Positions 17,973 through 26,954 of a stretch of DNA of 64,000 nt are shown piece by piece. Every line of letters starts with the position of its first letter. The stretch's first letter is position 1. The stretch is from Vibrio tapetis subsp. tapetis (lineage in GTDB: Bacteria; Pseudomonadota; Gammaproteobacteria; Enterobacterales; Vibrionaceae), in the NCBI RefSeq assembly GCF_900233005.1, contig NZ_LT960612.1, positions 1,488,001-1,552,000 of the forward strand. Direction: 5' to 3'. The position numbers and the translations under genes were made by a program. Below the pieces are notes generated by a model that was not told the origin of the DNA, searched no databases, and saw nothing but the letters and a program-made list of their open reading frames with translations.

Positions 17973-19661
17973 TTAGGCGACTCTCCCTGCATACCATAAC
18001 TCTTGATACTGAGAGTTGTTGTTTAACAATTCATTATGATTGCCATTGGCGACGATCTTTCCTTTGTTTAACAAATAGATGGTATCGGCATCGGTGACGG
18101 TGTCTAAGCGATGTGCGACGGTAACGAGAGTTTTGCCTTTGCAAAGTTGTTCGAGTGTACCGAGCACCTCTTTTTGTTTTACCTGATCCAAGGCCGATGT
18201 GAACTCATCCAAAAGCACGATAGGCGCGTTATGAAGTAGGGCGCGAGCCAAACTCAAACGTTGTCTTTCTCCTCCAGATAATTGGCAGCCATTTTCGCCA
18301 ACCTCACTGTCTAGCCCTTGAGGTAAACGTTGCAGTAATTCATTCAATCCTGCGTTGGAAACCGCCTCTTGTAATTGCGCTAAACTCGCGTTGTTATTTG
18401 CAATTAACAGATTGTCTTTCAAGCTGCCTGCAAACAACTGTACTTCTTGCGTCACGTAGCTGATGTGCTGATACAACTGCTCTGTTCCTATGTCCTCTAG
18501 TGTTTTACCGCCAATCTTAATAAGCCCATGTGTTGGGTTATGGAAAGCCGCAATAAGGTGCAAAAGGCTAGACTTACCTGATCCACTGGGACCGACAATA
18601 GCGACGTGCTCACCCTCAGAAACAATCAAATCAATGCTATTTAATACGGTTTGCTCCCCGAACGTTAGGCTCACTTTTTCCAGCGAAATATCATAATGAT
18701 TCGGTGCCTGTCCCTTCTGGGTTTGTTGAGGAGAAGAGGCGAGCTCTCGCAATCGACGAGCTGAATTGATAAACAACCGCAGAAGTGTCGAGAACAAAGC
18801 AAGACGGGCCAAAGGGCGAACCGTAGCAATGGTGGCCAAAATGGCAGCAAGGCAGTCCGTTAAAGAAATGGCACCATAGCCATACAAAGTTGATGCGACG
18901 GCGATCATAGCGGGTAGGCTCAACTCAAGTATTAACGTTGCGCCCATAACACCTGTACCCCCAGCCCATTCTAAGCCGAGCCCGCTTTGCCTTACTTGTT
19001 CGATGCGTTGGTTGAGAGGGGCAGACAACCTTTCGGAGCGACCAAAGCTTTTTAGCATCGGTAAACAAGCGATAAACTCAAAGATTTGATTAGCACTTTG
19101 GGTCGTATGCTTGTGGTTGTCTTTGGCCATACGGCTTAGTCGACCTTCTGCCATCATCAGCACTAAGATGGCGAGGGCGACAAATAAGGCCAGTACCGCC
19201 GCCAGTGTTGGTGACACCCACAGCATAAACACCAGCATACAGGCGGGGATCACCCAAGCGGCAAAAAAGTCCGCCACGAGGTGACTGAAGATGTCTTCAA
19301 ATAATTTAAGGTCGGTGGTGACCAGCTTCATTCGCTCGCCAAGCCCTTTGCCGATTAATTGCGCCAAAGGCTGCTTACGTATGTCTGATAACAACTGGCT
19401 ACGTAAGTGATGCGTGATGTCGTATGCACCAAGAAAACTTTGTTTAGCGGTTTGGCCCGAGAACCATTGTAATGTAACCACTGCTCCTGAAATGCATAAC
19501 AACCACGTTAACTGAGGCGCATCTTGCGTATAGAGAAAAACAAATATCATGGCCCACACGATGGCGGATAATAACTCCGTGAACATTTTACCTGCAATGC
19601 CAACAAAAAAATCGTGGCTGCTGGCTTTACTGTATTGCAAAAGAAATCGAACGTTATCCAT
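17973..19661 (-). CDS. ABC half-transporter (permease-ATPase), IrtB/YbtQ-like
   Basis: A 562-aa protein with an N-terminal six-helix membrane domain (about 1-300) and a C-terminal nucleotide-binding domain. It has Walker A GPSGSGKSS, the Q-loop region VTQEVQLF, signature LSGGERQRLSLARALL, Walker B IVLLDEFTSALD and the H-loop AHR. It overlaps the upstream half-transporter gene by 8 bp, so the two probably form a heterodimer. Pairs of this type (IrtAB, YbtPQ) have an exporter fold but import ferric siderophores. The adjacent AraC regulator and Fur-like sites support that role here. Export of a siderophore or another compound remains possible. Confidence 0.8.
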   Translation of the reverse strand: MDNVRFLLQYSKASSHDFFVGIAGKMFTELLSAIVWAMIFVFLYTQDAPQLTWLLCISGAVVTLQWFSGQTAKQSFLGAYDITHHLRSQLLSDIRKQPLAQLIGKGLGERMKLVTTDLKLFEDIFSHLVADFFAAWVIPACMLVFMLWVSPTLAAVLALFVALAILVLMMAEGRLSRMAKDNHKHTTQSANQIFEFIACLPMLKSFGRSERLSAPLNQRIEQVRQSGLGLEWAGGTGVMGATLILELSLPAMIAVASTLYGYGAISLTDCLAAILATIATVRPLARLALFSTLLRLFINSARRLRELASSPQQTQKGQAPNHYDISLEKVSLTFGEQTVLNSIDLIVSEGEHVAIVGPSGSGKSSLLHLIAAFHNPTHGLIKIGGKTLEDIGTEQLYQHISYVTQEVQLFAGSLKDNLLIANNNASLAQLQEAVSNAGLNELLQRLPQGLDSEVGENGCQLSGGERQRLSLARALLHNAPIVLLDEFTSALDQVKQKEVLGTLEQLCKGKTLVTVAHRLDTVTDADTIYLLNKGKIVANGNHNELLNNNSQYQELWYAGRVA

Positions 19662-21342
19662 GTGTGCATTCCTTTAACGAGCCGTTATCAATAGTCCAAT
19701 GCTGTGTAGGGCGAATCATGGTGCTGGCGACTGCGTTAGTCAGCGACGAACCCTTGCCGCGGGTTCTGTGGTTGATGATGATCTGAATTTGATCAGGAAA
19801 AGCGTGGTGAATTGAATCCAATATGCTGAGTTCTGATTTTTGATCCAAGTGAGCAGTGGCTTCATCCAAGACCAGAATAGGTGTGTTGGCCAACAAGGCT
19901 CGAGCGATAGCCAATCGTTGCATTTCTCCGCCACTGAATGTGCGGTGTGTTTCTCCCATGTCGGTATCAAGCTGATTAGGTAAGGCGCGAATTAATGTAG
20001 TCAGTTCCAATCTATCGAGGGTTTGCCAAACCGTAATATCGTCGCATTTTGGGTAGGAAAGTAAGAGGTTATCTCGAATGCTGCCACTGAAAAATTGACT
20101 GTGCTGGCTAACCACCGCAACATATTTGGCTCGATTTTGATCCGTAAGAGTCGAGACGGCTTGATCGTTGATATACCAACCGCCCTGTGTCGCACTCAAA
20201 GCCCCCGTGAGTACCTCGATGAGCGAGCTTTTACCAGAACCGGAAGGGCCTTGAATGAACACGCGATCTCCTGAACTTAACGAGGCATTGATGTCTCGTA
20301 GGACAGATTGCTCGCCTCTGTCTAAGTACAGTTTCTGACAGCTTAGCGTTTGCACAGAGCCTGAGTATAAGGCCAAGTTTGTTTCCGAATAACCGAACAA
20401 GGGGATCAATCGGTCTAAACACAAAAACGACTGTTGAGCTTGGCCGAAAACCTGAGTTAAGTCGAGCCATGGCTTTAACAGGCCAGCGGTAATGGCAGAG
20501 ATCATGATGAGTTCGGCAATAGACAACTGACCCTGCATGGTAAAGCCAATAGCGACAGGGACCACAAGAATGAAAGACGTTTGAGCGATGGTGATAAAGC
20601 CAACCCATGCAGTGATGAGTTGCTTAGTGTAACTGGAAACCATTTTATTGTGCTTTTCCATGGCTTTATGCAGTTGTTGGTAGCTTTGCGCATCGACGGA
20701 AAACAATTTCATGACGCCAATGCTACGTAGGAATTCAAGCTGTGCTGAATGCATGGTGGCTACGATGCTTTGGTACTTCTCGAAACGGCCACTGAACCCT
20801 TTCATCATGAGAATTTGAATGGTTGCTGCAATAGGCAAGGGGATGAAAGCGATCAGCGCAATACGCCAGTCGATGTAAAAAAGCAGTCCTGAAAGCAATA
20901 TTGGCATCAGTAAGCCGTTAATGATGTCGGTGCCGTGGTGCGCAATGAGCGGCTCTAATTGTTGGCAATCGTTAGAAATACGCTTTTCTAGATCGGCGCG
21001 TTTGTAGCGTTGTAGCTGCTCCAATGGCATGGCACCGAGTACTTTCACCATGTGTTGTCTTACTTTTTGAATGACATGATAAGCCACAAGGTGCGCCTGC
21101 CAAACCGCAGCGATGTAGAACACATAGCGAACCAATAGCGCGGAAGCAATGACAACAGAAAGAACAACTACAGAGCCTTGGTTCATGATGGCTTCAATTG
21201 CCAAATACACGGCAATCCAAGGGATGAATTCAACTATAGTGGCAAGCAAAGCAAATATAATCGAAGCGTACACGCGCAGTGTTTCACTTCTGAGCATGGT
21301 AAAAAACGCGTCTTTACGCGTCATGGTTTGAACTAAATGCAT
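19654..21342 (-). CDS. ABC half-transporter (permease-ATPase), IrtA/YbtP-like
   Basis: The 562-aa partner of the downstream half-transporter. Six hydrophobic segments lie in the first 300 residues. The ATPase domain has GPSGSGKSSLIEVL, VVSQHSQFFSG, signature FSGGEMQRLAIARALL and ILVLDEATAHLD. The H-loop region reads IIINHRTRG. I start at the ATG at 21342, six bases after AAGGAG. The TTG at 21348 abuts that ribosome site and is unlikely. Unlike mycobacterial IrtA, there is no N-terminal siderophore-reductase domain, so iron release must happen elsewhere. Confidence 0.8.
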   Translation of the reverse strand: MHLVQTMTRKDAFFTMLRSETLRVYASIIFALLATIVEFIPWIAVYLAIEAIMNQGSVVVLSVVIASALLVRYVFYIAAVWQAHLVAYHVIQKVRQHMVKVLGAMPLEQLQRYKRADLEKRISNDCQQLEPLIAHHGTDIINGLLMPILLSGLLFYIDWRIALIAFIPLPIAATIQILMMKGFSGRFEKYQSIVATMHSAQLEFLRSIGVMKLFSVDAQSYQQLHKAMEKHNKMVSSYTKQLITAWVGFITIAQTSFILVVPVAIGFTMQGQLSIAELIMISAITAGLLKPWLDLTQVFGQAQQSFLCLDRLIPLFGYSETNLALYSGSVQTLSCQKLYLDRGEQSVLRDINASLSSGDRVFIQGPSGSGKSSLIEVLTGALSATQGGWYINDQAVSTLTDQNRAKYVAVVSQHSQFFSGSIRDNLLLSYPKCDDITVWQTLDRLELTTLIRALPNQLDTDMGETHRTFSGGEMQRLAIARALLANTPILVLDEATAHLDQKSELSILDSIHHAFPDQIQIIINHRTRGKGSSLTNAVASTMIRPTQHWTIDNGSLKECTHG

Positions 21343-21354
21343 AAACAACTCCTT

Positions 21355-21373
21355 AATAGGAACTATTCTCGTT
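21355..21373 (-). promoter_or_regulatory. Weak Fur-box-like site before the ABC pair
   Basis: On the minus strand the sequence AACGAGAATAGTTCCTATT matches the Vibrio-type Fur consensus (AATGANAATNATTNTCATT) at 12 of 16 defined positions. It lies just upstream of the transporter start. The comparison was made by eye, and the site could be chance. Confidence 0.35.
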
Positions 21374-21409
21374 TAATGGGCAAGATCTGGCTGTCAAATA
21401 TGGGAGAAA

Positions 21410-22267
21410 TTATGTTCGATTGCGGAAATTGTTCGGCGTGATGCCTACATGGCGTTTAAAGACTTGAGTGAAATGACTGCTAGATTGATAGCCAAGGGAC
21501 AAGGCTATGTCAGTGATAGGCTGAGTTCCGTGCTGGAGTTTGTCTTTGGCTAAGCTTATTCGGTGATGCTGAATCCAGTACGCAACGCCGACGCCTAACT
21601 CTTCTCGAAATGCACTTTTGAGGTAGCATTCGTTTGTATTTAACGCTTTAGCAAGTGACTTTATGGTCCAACGGGTGTCGGGCCTGTGTTGCACTTCGGA
21701 ACAGGCTCTATCGACAAGGCTTTGTGGTTTTGGTCTTGTCATGATGAGCGCGAGTATTTCTAACATTTTTCCATGTAACCAGATCTTGCGTGCTTCGCCT
21801 GAGTACTCGCATTCCCATACCGTTCGAACCACGGCCGTAAGCTCTTGAAAAAGTGGCGTTTGCCAGCCCGCGCTGTAGCCTTCAAATGGCAATAAGAAGT
21901 CGTCCGACTGGCTGGTGGCAAGTGAACTGGCGATGCCATGATTGAGTGGAAACTGCATGCGAATGGCCTGCATTTTCCCGCCTTTAGGTAAGATGATGGT
22001 CTCTTTCTTCAATGGCATGCTGATGACGGTCGCCATAAAGCGGTTTTCGAATGAAGAAGCAGGGTAGTCAGGATAGTTAGGTGAATAGGCGTCATTCGCA
22101 CCCATGACACTGATATAGCAGCCAGAATCGACAGGATCATTGATAACCGTATCAGCGCTAGCACGGTAATTCACGATTTGAGCAGTACACTGAGGCCCTA
22201 AAACGATCGTATCGCAGCATCCCATTAAATGTTTGGCCTGCGTTAGACTGTTGACGAGATTACCCAT
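21410..22267 (-). CDS. AraC-family regulator, PchR/YbtA-like
   Basis: A 285-aa transcription factor. The N-terminal 180 or so residues are a ligand-binding domain without clear motifs. The C-terminal pair of helix-turn-helix motifs includes TNECYLKSAFREELGVGVAYW and IALSLGYQSSSHFTQVFKRHVG, typical of the PchR/YbtA branch that senses ferric siderophores. A strong GGAGGAG precedes the ATG. It is encoded directly upstream of, and on the same strand as, the ABC half-transporters, which it likely activates. A Fur-like site sits in its promoter region. Confidence 0.83.
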   Translation of the reverse strand: MGNLVNSLTQAKHLMGCCDTIVLGPQCTAQIVNYRASADTVINDPVDSGCYISVMGANDAYSPNYPDYPASSFENRFMATVISMPLKKETIILPKGGKMQAIRMQFPLNHGIASSLATSQSDDFLLPFEGYSAGWQTPLFQELTAVVRTVWECEYSGEARKIWLHGKMLEILALIMTRPKPQSLVDRACSEVQHRPDTRWTIKSLAKALNTNECYLKSAFREELGVGVAYWIQHHRISLAKDKLQHGTQPITDIALSLGYQSSSHFTQVFKRHVGITPNNFRNRT

Positions 22268-22284
22268 GACTCCTCCCTATTTAA

Positions 22285-22299
22285 TGAGAGTTATTATCA
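22285..22299. promoter_or_regulatory. Fur box upstream of the AraC-type regulator
   Basis: TGAGAGTTATTATCA matches the palindromic Fur core TGATAATTATTATCA at 13 of 15 positions. It lies 18 bp upstream of the regulator start, in the region shared with the divergent MBL gene. This is a good iron-repression candidate and supports a siderophore role for the locus. Confidence 0.6.
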
Positions 22300-22517
22300 T
22301 TTATTGTAATGCGATGAGCAACCATTTGAGCATTGAGTGAGCGTCTTTTTTTGAAGATAAATACGAAATTTCAAGCGAGGGTTATAGTGTGCCGTATGGT
22401 TTATTTCGTTGTAATAACAAATAAAATCAACAGAGTAAGGGCAATTACCGCTTAAGTTGCGCTGCCTGTTGTGGCATATTGAAAGTACTAAAATTTGCTA
22501 TGAAAAGGAATCACTGA

Positions 22518-23354
22518 GTGGAACTAAAAGTATTGGTAGACAATAACACCATCATCGATCGCTATTTTCTAGGGGAGCCGGGCGTTTCTTATTTGGTCAC
22601 AGATGGCGATACGAAAATTCTTTTTGATGTCGGTTACTCAGATGTTTTCATTCAAAATGCGATTAAGATGAAAGAGTCGCTGCTCGACATAGACTTTGTG
22701 GTGATTTCGCATGGTCACAACGACCATACTGGTGGGCTCGTGCCACTTTCGAAGCTCTATTCAGAAGCCAAAGCCGAATCCACCCAACATAACAGCCCAA
22801 CCTTGGTCGCCCATCCCGACGCTTTTTCGTATAAAGAATACGACGGTGGTGAAATTGGTTCGGTATTGGATGGCAGCAAAGTGGCTAAGTATTTTGATAC
22901 CCAACTTAGCACTAAACCAATATGGCTCACCAAGAATTTGGTTTTTCTTGGTGAAATCCCAAGAACGAACGATTTCGAAAACATTGAACCGGTTGGATTA
23001 TACGAACATGAGAGTGGGTTGCAGGACGACTACGTTCGAGACGACTCTGCAATGGTGTATCAATCAGAAGATGGTTTGGTGATCATCACTGGCTGCTCAC
23101 ATGCAGGGATTTGCAATATCATTGAATACGCAAAGCAGGTCTGCAATGAAGATAGAATCTTGGATGTGATTGGTGGCTTTCATCTACTTGAAGCAAGCAA
23201 GGCGCAATCGGAAGGCACGTTGAAATACTTTGAAGAACATGCCATTGATACCATTCATCCATGTCATTGCACGGGCCTTGAGCACAAAATCAAATTGTCA
23301 CATTGCGCGCAAGTCCAAGATGTCGGCGTCGGTCTTTCTTTGAGTTATTCATGA
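22518..23354 (+). CDS. Metallo-beta-lactamase-fold hydrolase, MJ0301-like
   Basis: A 278-aa MBL-fold protein. The metal-binding motif is HGHNDHTGG, followed by TGCSHAGICNI, GGFHL and the C-terminal HPCHCTG. This order matches the group annotated as dihydropterin-ribofuranosyl aminobenzene phosphate synthase-like hydrolases, whose true substrates in bacteria are mostly unknown. The start is GTG at 22518 with AAGGAA upstream. There is no signal peptide. The GNAT gene follows after 22 bp, suggesting a two-gene unit. Confidence 0.82.
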   Translation: MELKVLVDNNTIIDRYFLGEPGVSYLVTDGDTKILFDVGYSDVFIQNAIKMKESLLDIDFVVISHGHNDHTGGLVPLSKLYSEAKAESTQHNSPTLVAHPDAFSYKEYDGGEIGSVLDGSKVAKYFDTQLSTKPIWLTKNLVFLGEIPRTNDFENIEPVGLYEHESGLQDDYVRDDSAMVYQSEDGLVIITGCSHAGICNIIEYAKQVCNEDRILDVIGGFHLLEASKAQSEGTLKYFEEHAIDTIHPCHCTGLEHKIKLSHCAQVQDVGVGLSLSYS

Positions 23355-23376
23355 GTATCTAAAAAGAGTACAAGTA

Positions 23377-23853
23377 ATGGAATTGGTACCGTTTAAAGAA
23401 AAGGATTTTGACGTACTCTTGGGGTGGGTCGATTCAGAGCAGCTCAATTATCAATGGGGTGGGCCGCTATACGTTCACCCATTAACCGCAGAACAAATCG
23501 CCAAACATTGTGACCAACCGGAAGTGCACTCTTATCTTTTCCAAGTCGATGGACAAAATGCGGGCTTTATAGAGCTGCGTCACCTTGAGGCCAAAAAATA
23601 CCGATTGTGTCGCGTTTTCATTGCCGACCCATTTCGCGGCCGAGGCTTATCTAAAATCTTGGTGACTCGCGCAATAGACAAAGCTCAGTCACGTTTTGGC
23701 TGTAATGAGCTGTCTTTGGCTGTTTTTGAGCCAAACACCAGTGCGAGGCGGTGTTACTTAGGGTTAGGGTTTATCGAGGTCGACAAGATTCAGGGCAGCC
23801 GGATCTTTAATGGCGAAATTTGGCATACCATCGAAATGCAAAAACACCTTTAA
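23377..23853 (+). CDS. GNAT-family N-acetyltransferase
   Basis: A 158-aa single-domain acetyltransferase. The acetyl-CoA binding motif A is visible as VFIADPFRGRGLSKILV, and the C-terminal part has NTSARRCYLGLGF, the usual motif B. The RimI/ElaA-like short form gives no substrate clue. It follows the MBL gene closely on the same strand. Confidence 0.85.
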   Translation: MELVPFKEKDFDVLLGWVDSEQLNYQWGGPLYVHPLTAEQIAKHCDQPEVHSYLFQVDGQNAGFIELRHLEAKKYRLCRVFIADPFRGRGLSKILVTRAIDKAQSRFGCNELSLAVFEPNTSARRCYLGLGFIEVDKIQGSRIFNGEIWHTIEMQKHL

Positions 23854-23860
23854 GCTGTTG

Positions 23861-24148
23861 TTAATGGTTGTCCATAATACGGCCATTTCGAACTAGCGCG
23901 CGCCTCACATTCTTACACATCTTCCCAAAGCGATTTAGCTCTTCAAATGTTGGCGCTATGCCTCGTTGGACTTGGTGTTCCCAATAGGTTAAATCGCTAT
24001 CGACCAATTCCATCAGTTTCTTCGGGCAGCCTTGGCAGCTGTTATCTGGCCCACACACAAACGTGTCTTCGTCATACAAAGGAAATTGATGTTTTACGTC
24101 ATCAATAATGTTCTGCATTGCTTCAATAAGGTTAGGCTTACCGGCCAT
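23861..24148 (-). CDS. Small conserved-type hypothetical protein with Cys cluster
   Basis: A 95-aa soluble protein, function not recognised. It has C-x6-C-x2-C in the segment CGPDNSCQGCPKKLMEL, and a fourth Cys in KMCKNVRR. A metal-binding role (zinc or Fe-S) is possible. It lies between a convergent GNAT gene and the amidotransferase gene on its own strand. There is no strong ribosome site before the ATG. Confidence 0.6.
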   Translation of the reverse strand: MAGKPNLIEAMQNIIDDVKHQFPLYDEDTFVCGPDNSCQGCPKKLMELVDSDLTYWEHQVQRGIAPTFEELNRFGKMCKNVRRALVRNGRIMDNH

Positions 24149-24228
24149 AACGAAACCAACTTACGGGCTCAATTTGAGTGGGGCGACATTGTAGAGCAAG
24201 AAGTTTATTTGCGCAGCACAATTTGTTG

Positions 24229-24957
24229 CTACACCATTTGTTTGTGTACAAGGGTAAGCCACTTTGCCGCCAAATGATTGCAGATCTTTTGTTGATTAAG
24301 GAACTGATTTTTCGTTGTGTTGAGCATCGCCTGATGAATAGGGCGCGTTGTTTCATCTAGATTGGTTGCTACCCTATCGGCCCAGCCATTCACAATGTCA
24401 GCGGTTGCTTCAGGATGAAATTGAACGCCGTAGCTGAATTGACCCACTCTAAAGGCTTGGTTTTGGCAGTGCTTTCCGGTGATCAGCAATTGCGCATCGA
24501 AAGGAAGCTCTAGCGTATCTTGATGCATCTCGTACATAGATAAAGTTTCTGGAAGTCCGGATAATACTGGGTCTTGTTGACCAACTTGGTTGATGGACAA
24601 GTCAGTAAATGCCACTTCCCACCCATCATTAGAGCGATATTCACCGCCAAAAGCGCGAGCAAGAAGTTGAGCGCCTAAACAAATACCAAAAATGGGCTTC
24701 TGTTGACGATGATACTCTTTAATAAGGTCAACAACACCCGCTAAGAATGGCGCTTGGTCATCATCAAAGGCACTCATTCTTCCACCGAGTACAACTAACC
24801 CGTTAAAGTCTGCAGTGGCTAAGCTATCAAGGCTGTCGATATAAGAATGATGAGTTGTAAGCTTGCATCCTAGCTGTTGTAGCGCTTTACCGAAGTCACC
24901 AATCGGTACGATGTCATCATTTTGTATTACAAGAATTCTGCTTAGACTTTTATTCAC
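24229..24957 (-). CDS. Class I glutamine amidotransferase-like protein
   Basis: A 242-aa protein of the GMP-synthase-like amidotransferase group. The nucleophile elbow is GICLGAQLLA (Cys), and the His-Glu pair is in VQFHPEATAD. It has no fused synthetase domain, so it resembles the stand-alone YfeJ/gamma-Glu hydrolase type. Substrate unknown. Confidence 0.8.
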   Translation of the reverse strand: MNKSLSRILVIQNDDIVPIGDFGKALQQLGCKLTTHHSYIDSLDSLATADFNGLVVLGGRMSAFDDDQAPFLAGVVDLIKEYHRQQKPIFGICLGAQLLARAFGGEYRSNDGWEVAFTDLSINQVGQQDPVLSGLPETLSMYEMHQDTLELPFDAQLLITGKHCQNQAFRVGQFSYGVQFHPEATADIVNGWADRVATNLDETTRPIHQAMLNTTKNQFLNQQKICNHLAAKWLTLVHKQMV

Positions 24958-25063
24958 ATAGACTCCCTGTGTTCGTCGAACAGTCGAGTGGGTAGAAGGG
25001 TAAACTTGAACGTAACATTTATGATCTTATGTTACGGTGATGTTTATCATATTAACGTTACTG

Positions 25064-26091
25064 TTAGCAGGCACCCGAATACAACGTCTGCGCCGCATTA
25101 ATTTTGCTTAACAGCTTTTGCCGTAACGCTTGCGGTTCAAGCACTTCTACAATATTGATGTGTTTGAGTAGCCACCACTCGAACCCATTGCAGTCGCGGA
25201 CGTTGGCTCTTATTACAGTATAATCTTCTTGCTCCTCGACAATGGTTTGACAGTCAGATAACTTGGTTTCAAACAGAATATGCTCACCGCTGTAGTTTTC
25301 GACTCTAAGCACAACATCCATGAGATTCCCGCCAGAGAAGTAATTCCAGTTGTTCTCAATCCATGTCCCTGTATCAAATTCGTTTTCATAGTTGAGTGCG
25401 CTAAAGCTTGTTTTTAACGACTCGATACGGTGGACTGCGAATGTTCGATGTTCATCTATGTCATTTCTCTTGGCCAATAAGTAAAAACTGTTGCCGTGTA
25501 AGGTCACGCCTAATGGAGTGACATCATATTGCGATGGGGTTTGCGCACCTCGTTTACGATACGACATGGTCAGAGTAAGTTTATCCAGAATGGCCCGCTC
25601 AATTATGTTGATATGTTCATTGTTAATCTCGGCCGGAAGCAATTGAAACTCCATTGGCGCGTAAGCAAAACGTTCCCGCCATAGACGCTGCTTTCTATCA
25701 CTTTCTATATTGGCGGTGCTAATTAACGCCGAAACTTCATGATGCATGCTTGGTGGCAACATGTTCAAGATTTCATGTTCAAGATTTCATGTTCTATCAT
25801 TTGAAGCGATACAACAGAAGACATCGCGCTGGGATTAATCGGGTGTGCTTCTCCGCTGCGTATTTGATAGCGGTGTGGGCGGCAGTTTTCAATCTTCTCA
25901 ATACAGGTGTGCTGCTCACATATGGTAGCCAGAATCCGTTGCAGCTTACGCATTTGAGAAGGGGAGTCGAGCTGTTCATCAATCAACTGGCAGTTCACCA
26001 AGATCTGTTTTAACTCAGTAGTGGAGATACTGTCTGGAGCGCATGGGATTGACTGCAACGTTTTTTGATATCGATTAAATATATTTGACAT
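25064..26091 (-). pseudogene. WYL-domain transcriptional regulator broken by a 14-bp tandem duplication
   Basis: Two open frames, 26091-25765 (108 codons) and 25768-25064 (234 codons), are the halves of one WYL regulator. The first part ends with IEHEILNMKS and then stops. If one copy of the 14-bp repeat at 25761-25788 is removed, the text reads IEHEILNMLPPSMHHEV and gives an intact 337-aa protein. The restored protein has an N-terminal helix-turn-helix region and a WYL domain near residues 150-240 (YDVTPLGVTLHGNSFYLLAKR). WYL proteins sense ligands and often control defence genes. It is divergent from the CARF-like gene, its probable target. Confidence 0.85.
25761..25788. repeat. Perfect 14-bp tandem duplication inside the WYL gene
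   Basis: ATGTTCAAGATTTC occurs twice in direct succession and is followed by a third partial ATGTTC. Since 14 is not a multiple of three, the duplication shifts the frame. Such repeats can arise and revert by slippage. Confidence 0.95.
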
Positions 26092-26209
26092 AAAATCACC
26101 TCGGATTGTTTTTAGAAAATATCAAACAATTAATCACAAAGCGACACTTTTTGTCGTCTACTGTTGGCATACTGTTTTGGTCGTGTGAGTTAACCAAGTT
26201 GAGGTAAGA
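26092..26209. promoter_or_regulatory. Divergent promoter region with a TTGTTT/AAACAA inverted repeat
   Basis: This 118-bp region lies between the WYL gene and the CARF-like gene. It has TTGTTT (26106-26111) and AAACAA (26124-26129), 12 bp apart, and a small CGACA/TGTCG hairpin near 26151-26166. Either could be the operator of the WYL protein. This is inference from position. Confidence 0.4.
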
Positions 26210-26926
26210 ATGCAGCGAGTTTTATTGGCGGTAACAGGTAATCATCCGCAAGTCGTGACTGAGACACTATTTAGTATGCATCAAGCTAAACAGCCGATGC
26301 CGGAAAAAATCATCGTTATGAATACTCCGGACAGTCGCGTTAATCGTGAGCATTACCTTCTCATACAACAAGGTTTAGAACGTTTTATTTCTGAGCATCA
26401 GTTAGACCCGATAGAGCTGAGTGAACAGTGCACGACTGGAACAAAAGAAAGGTCAGTTAAGCCCTGCCAGCGTCTTACACTGATCATCAACCCACGTAAG
26501 CTGACACTCAACATTGCTGACGAAGAAATCAAGTTAACACCCAAGTATTTTGCGTTCTATTCGTGGTTACTAAAGCGTGAATCACAAGGTCAGTCATTGC
26601 TCGAAATCGAAAGAGGTTTTGAGGACAATACCCACCTAGCGCGTGACTATTTAGATTCAGCGTACGATGTGGTTCGTGACCCTCGCTTCTATGGAACGTT
26701 TGGTATTGAAAGGGAAGACATTACAGACAACAGCTTGGGCTCGCTTAAAGGGATGGACAGAAAATACGTAGAGCAATGCCGTTCCAATTTGAAACGTAAG
26801 TTCAGAGAAGCGTTGTCGGCTGATCTGGCTAAGCGTTTGGAAGTTAAGTCAGGGAAAGTAGACAAAGTACACGCATGCTGGTTGAAACTCGCCGCGAATG
26901 ATATCGACGTTCAGTGGGCGGCTTAA
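26210..26926 (+). CDS. CARF-like (Cas_NE0113-type) protein with winged-helix C-terminus and missing CARF core
   Basis: The first 60 or so residues, with RVLLAVTGNHPQVVTETL and the following IIVMNTP, match the start of the CRISPR-associated NE0113/TIGR02584 family, whose CARF domain binds or cuts cyclic oligoadenylates. The rest of the CARF domain, including the conserved glycine-rich GGRKTM-type loop, is absent. After residue 88 the chain passes into a helical part (KLTPKYFAFYSWLL ... CRSNLKRKFREAL) like the winged-helix tail of longer family members. The gene is intact in frame (238 aa), with no cas genes or CRISPR nearby. It may be a domesticated regulator or a deletion remnant. Confidence 0.65.
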   Translation: MQRVLLAVTGNHPQVVTETLFSMHQAKQPMPEKIIVMNTPDSRVNREHYLLIQQGLERFISEHQLDPIELSEQCTTGTKERSVKPCQRLTLIINPRKLTLNIADEEIKLTPKYFAFYSWLLKRESQGQSLLEIERGFEDNTHLARDYLDSAYDVVRDPRFYGTFGIEREDITDNSLGSLKGMDRKYVEQCRSNLKRKFREALSADLAKRLEVKSGKVDKVHACWLKLAANDIDVQWAA

Positions 26927-26954
26927 CTCACCATGAGACGTTCTATAGGGCAGA

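Noticed and set aside
26210..26926. Active type III CRISPR ring nuclease
   Set aside because: The conserved central CARF half is missing and there is no CRISPR or cas locus in the window.
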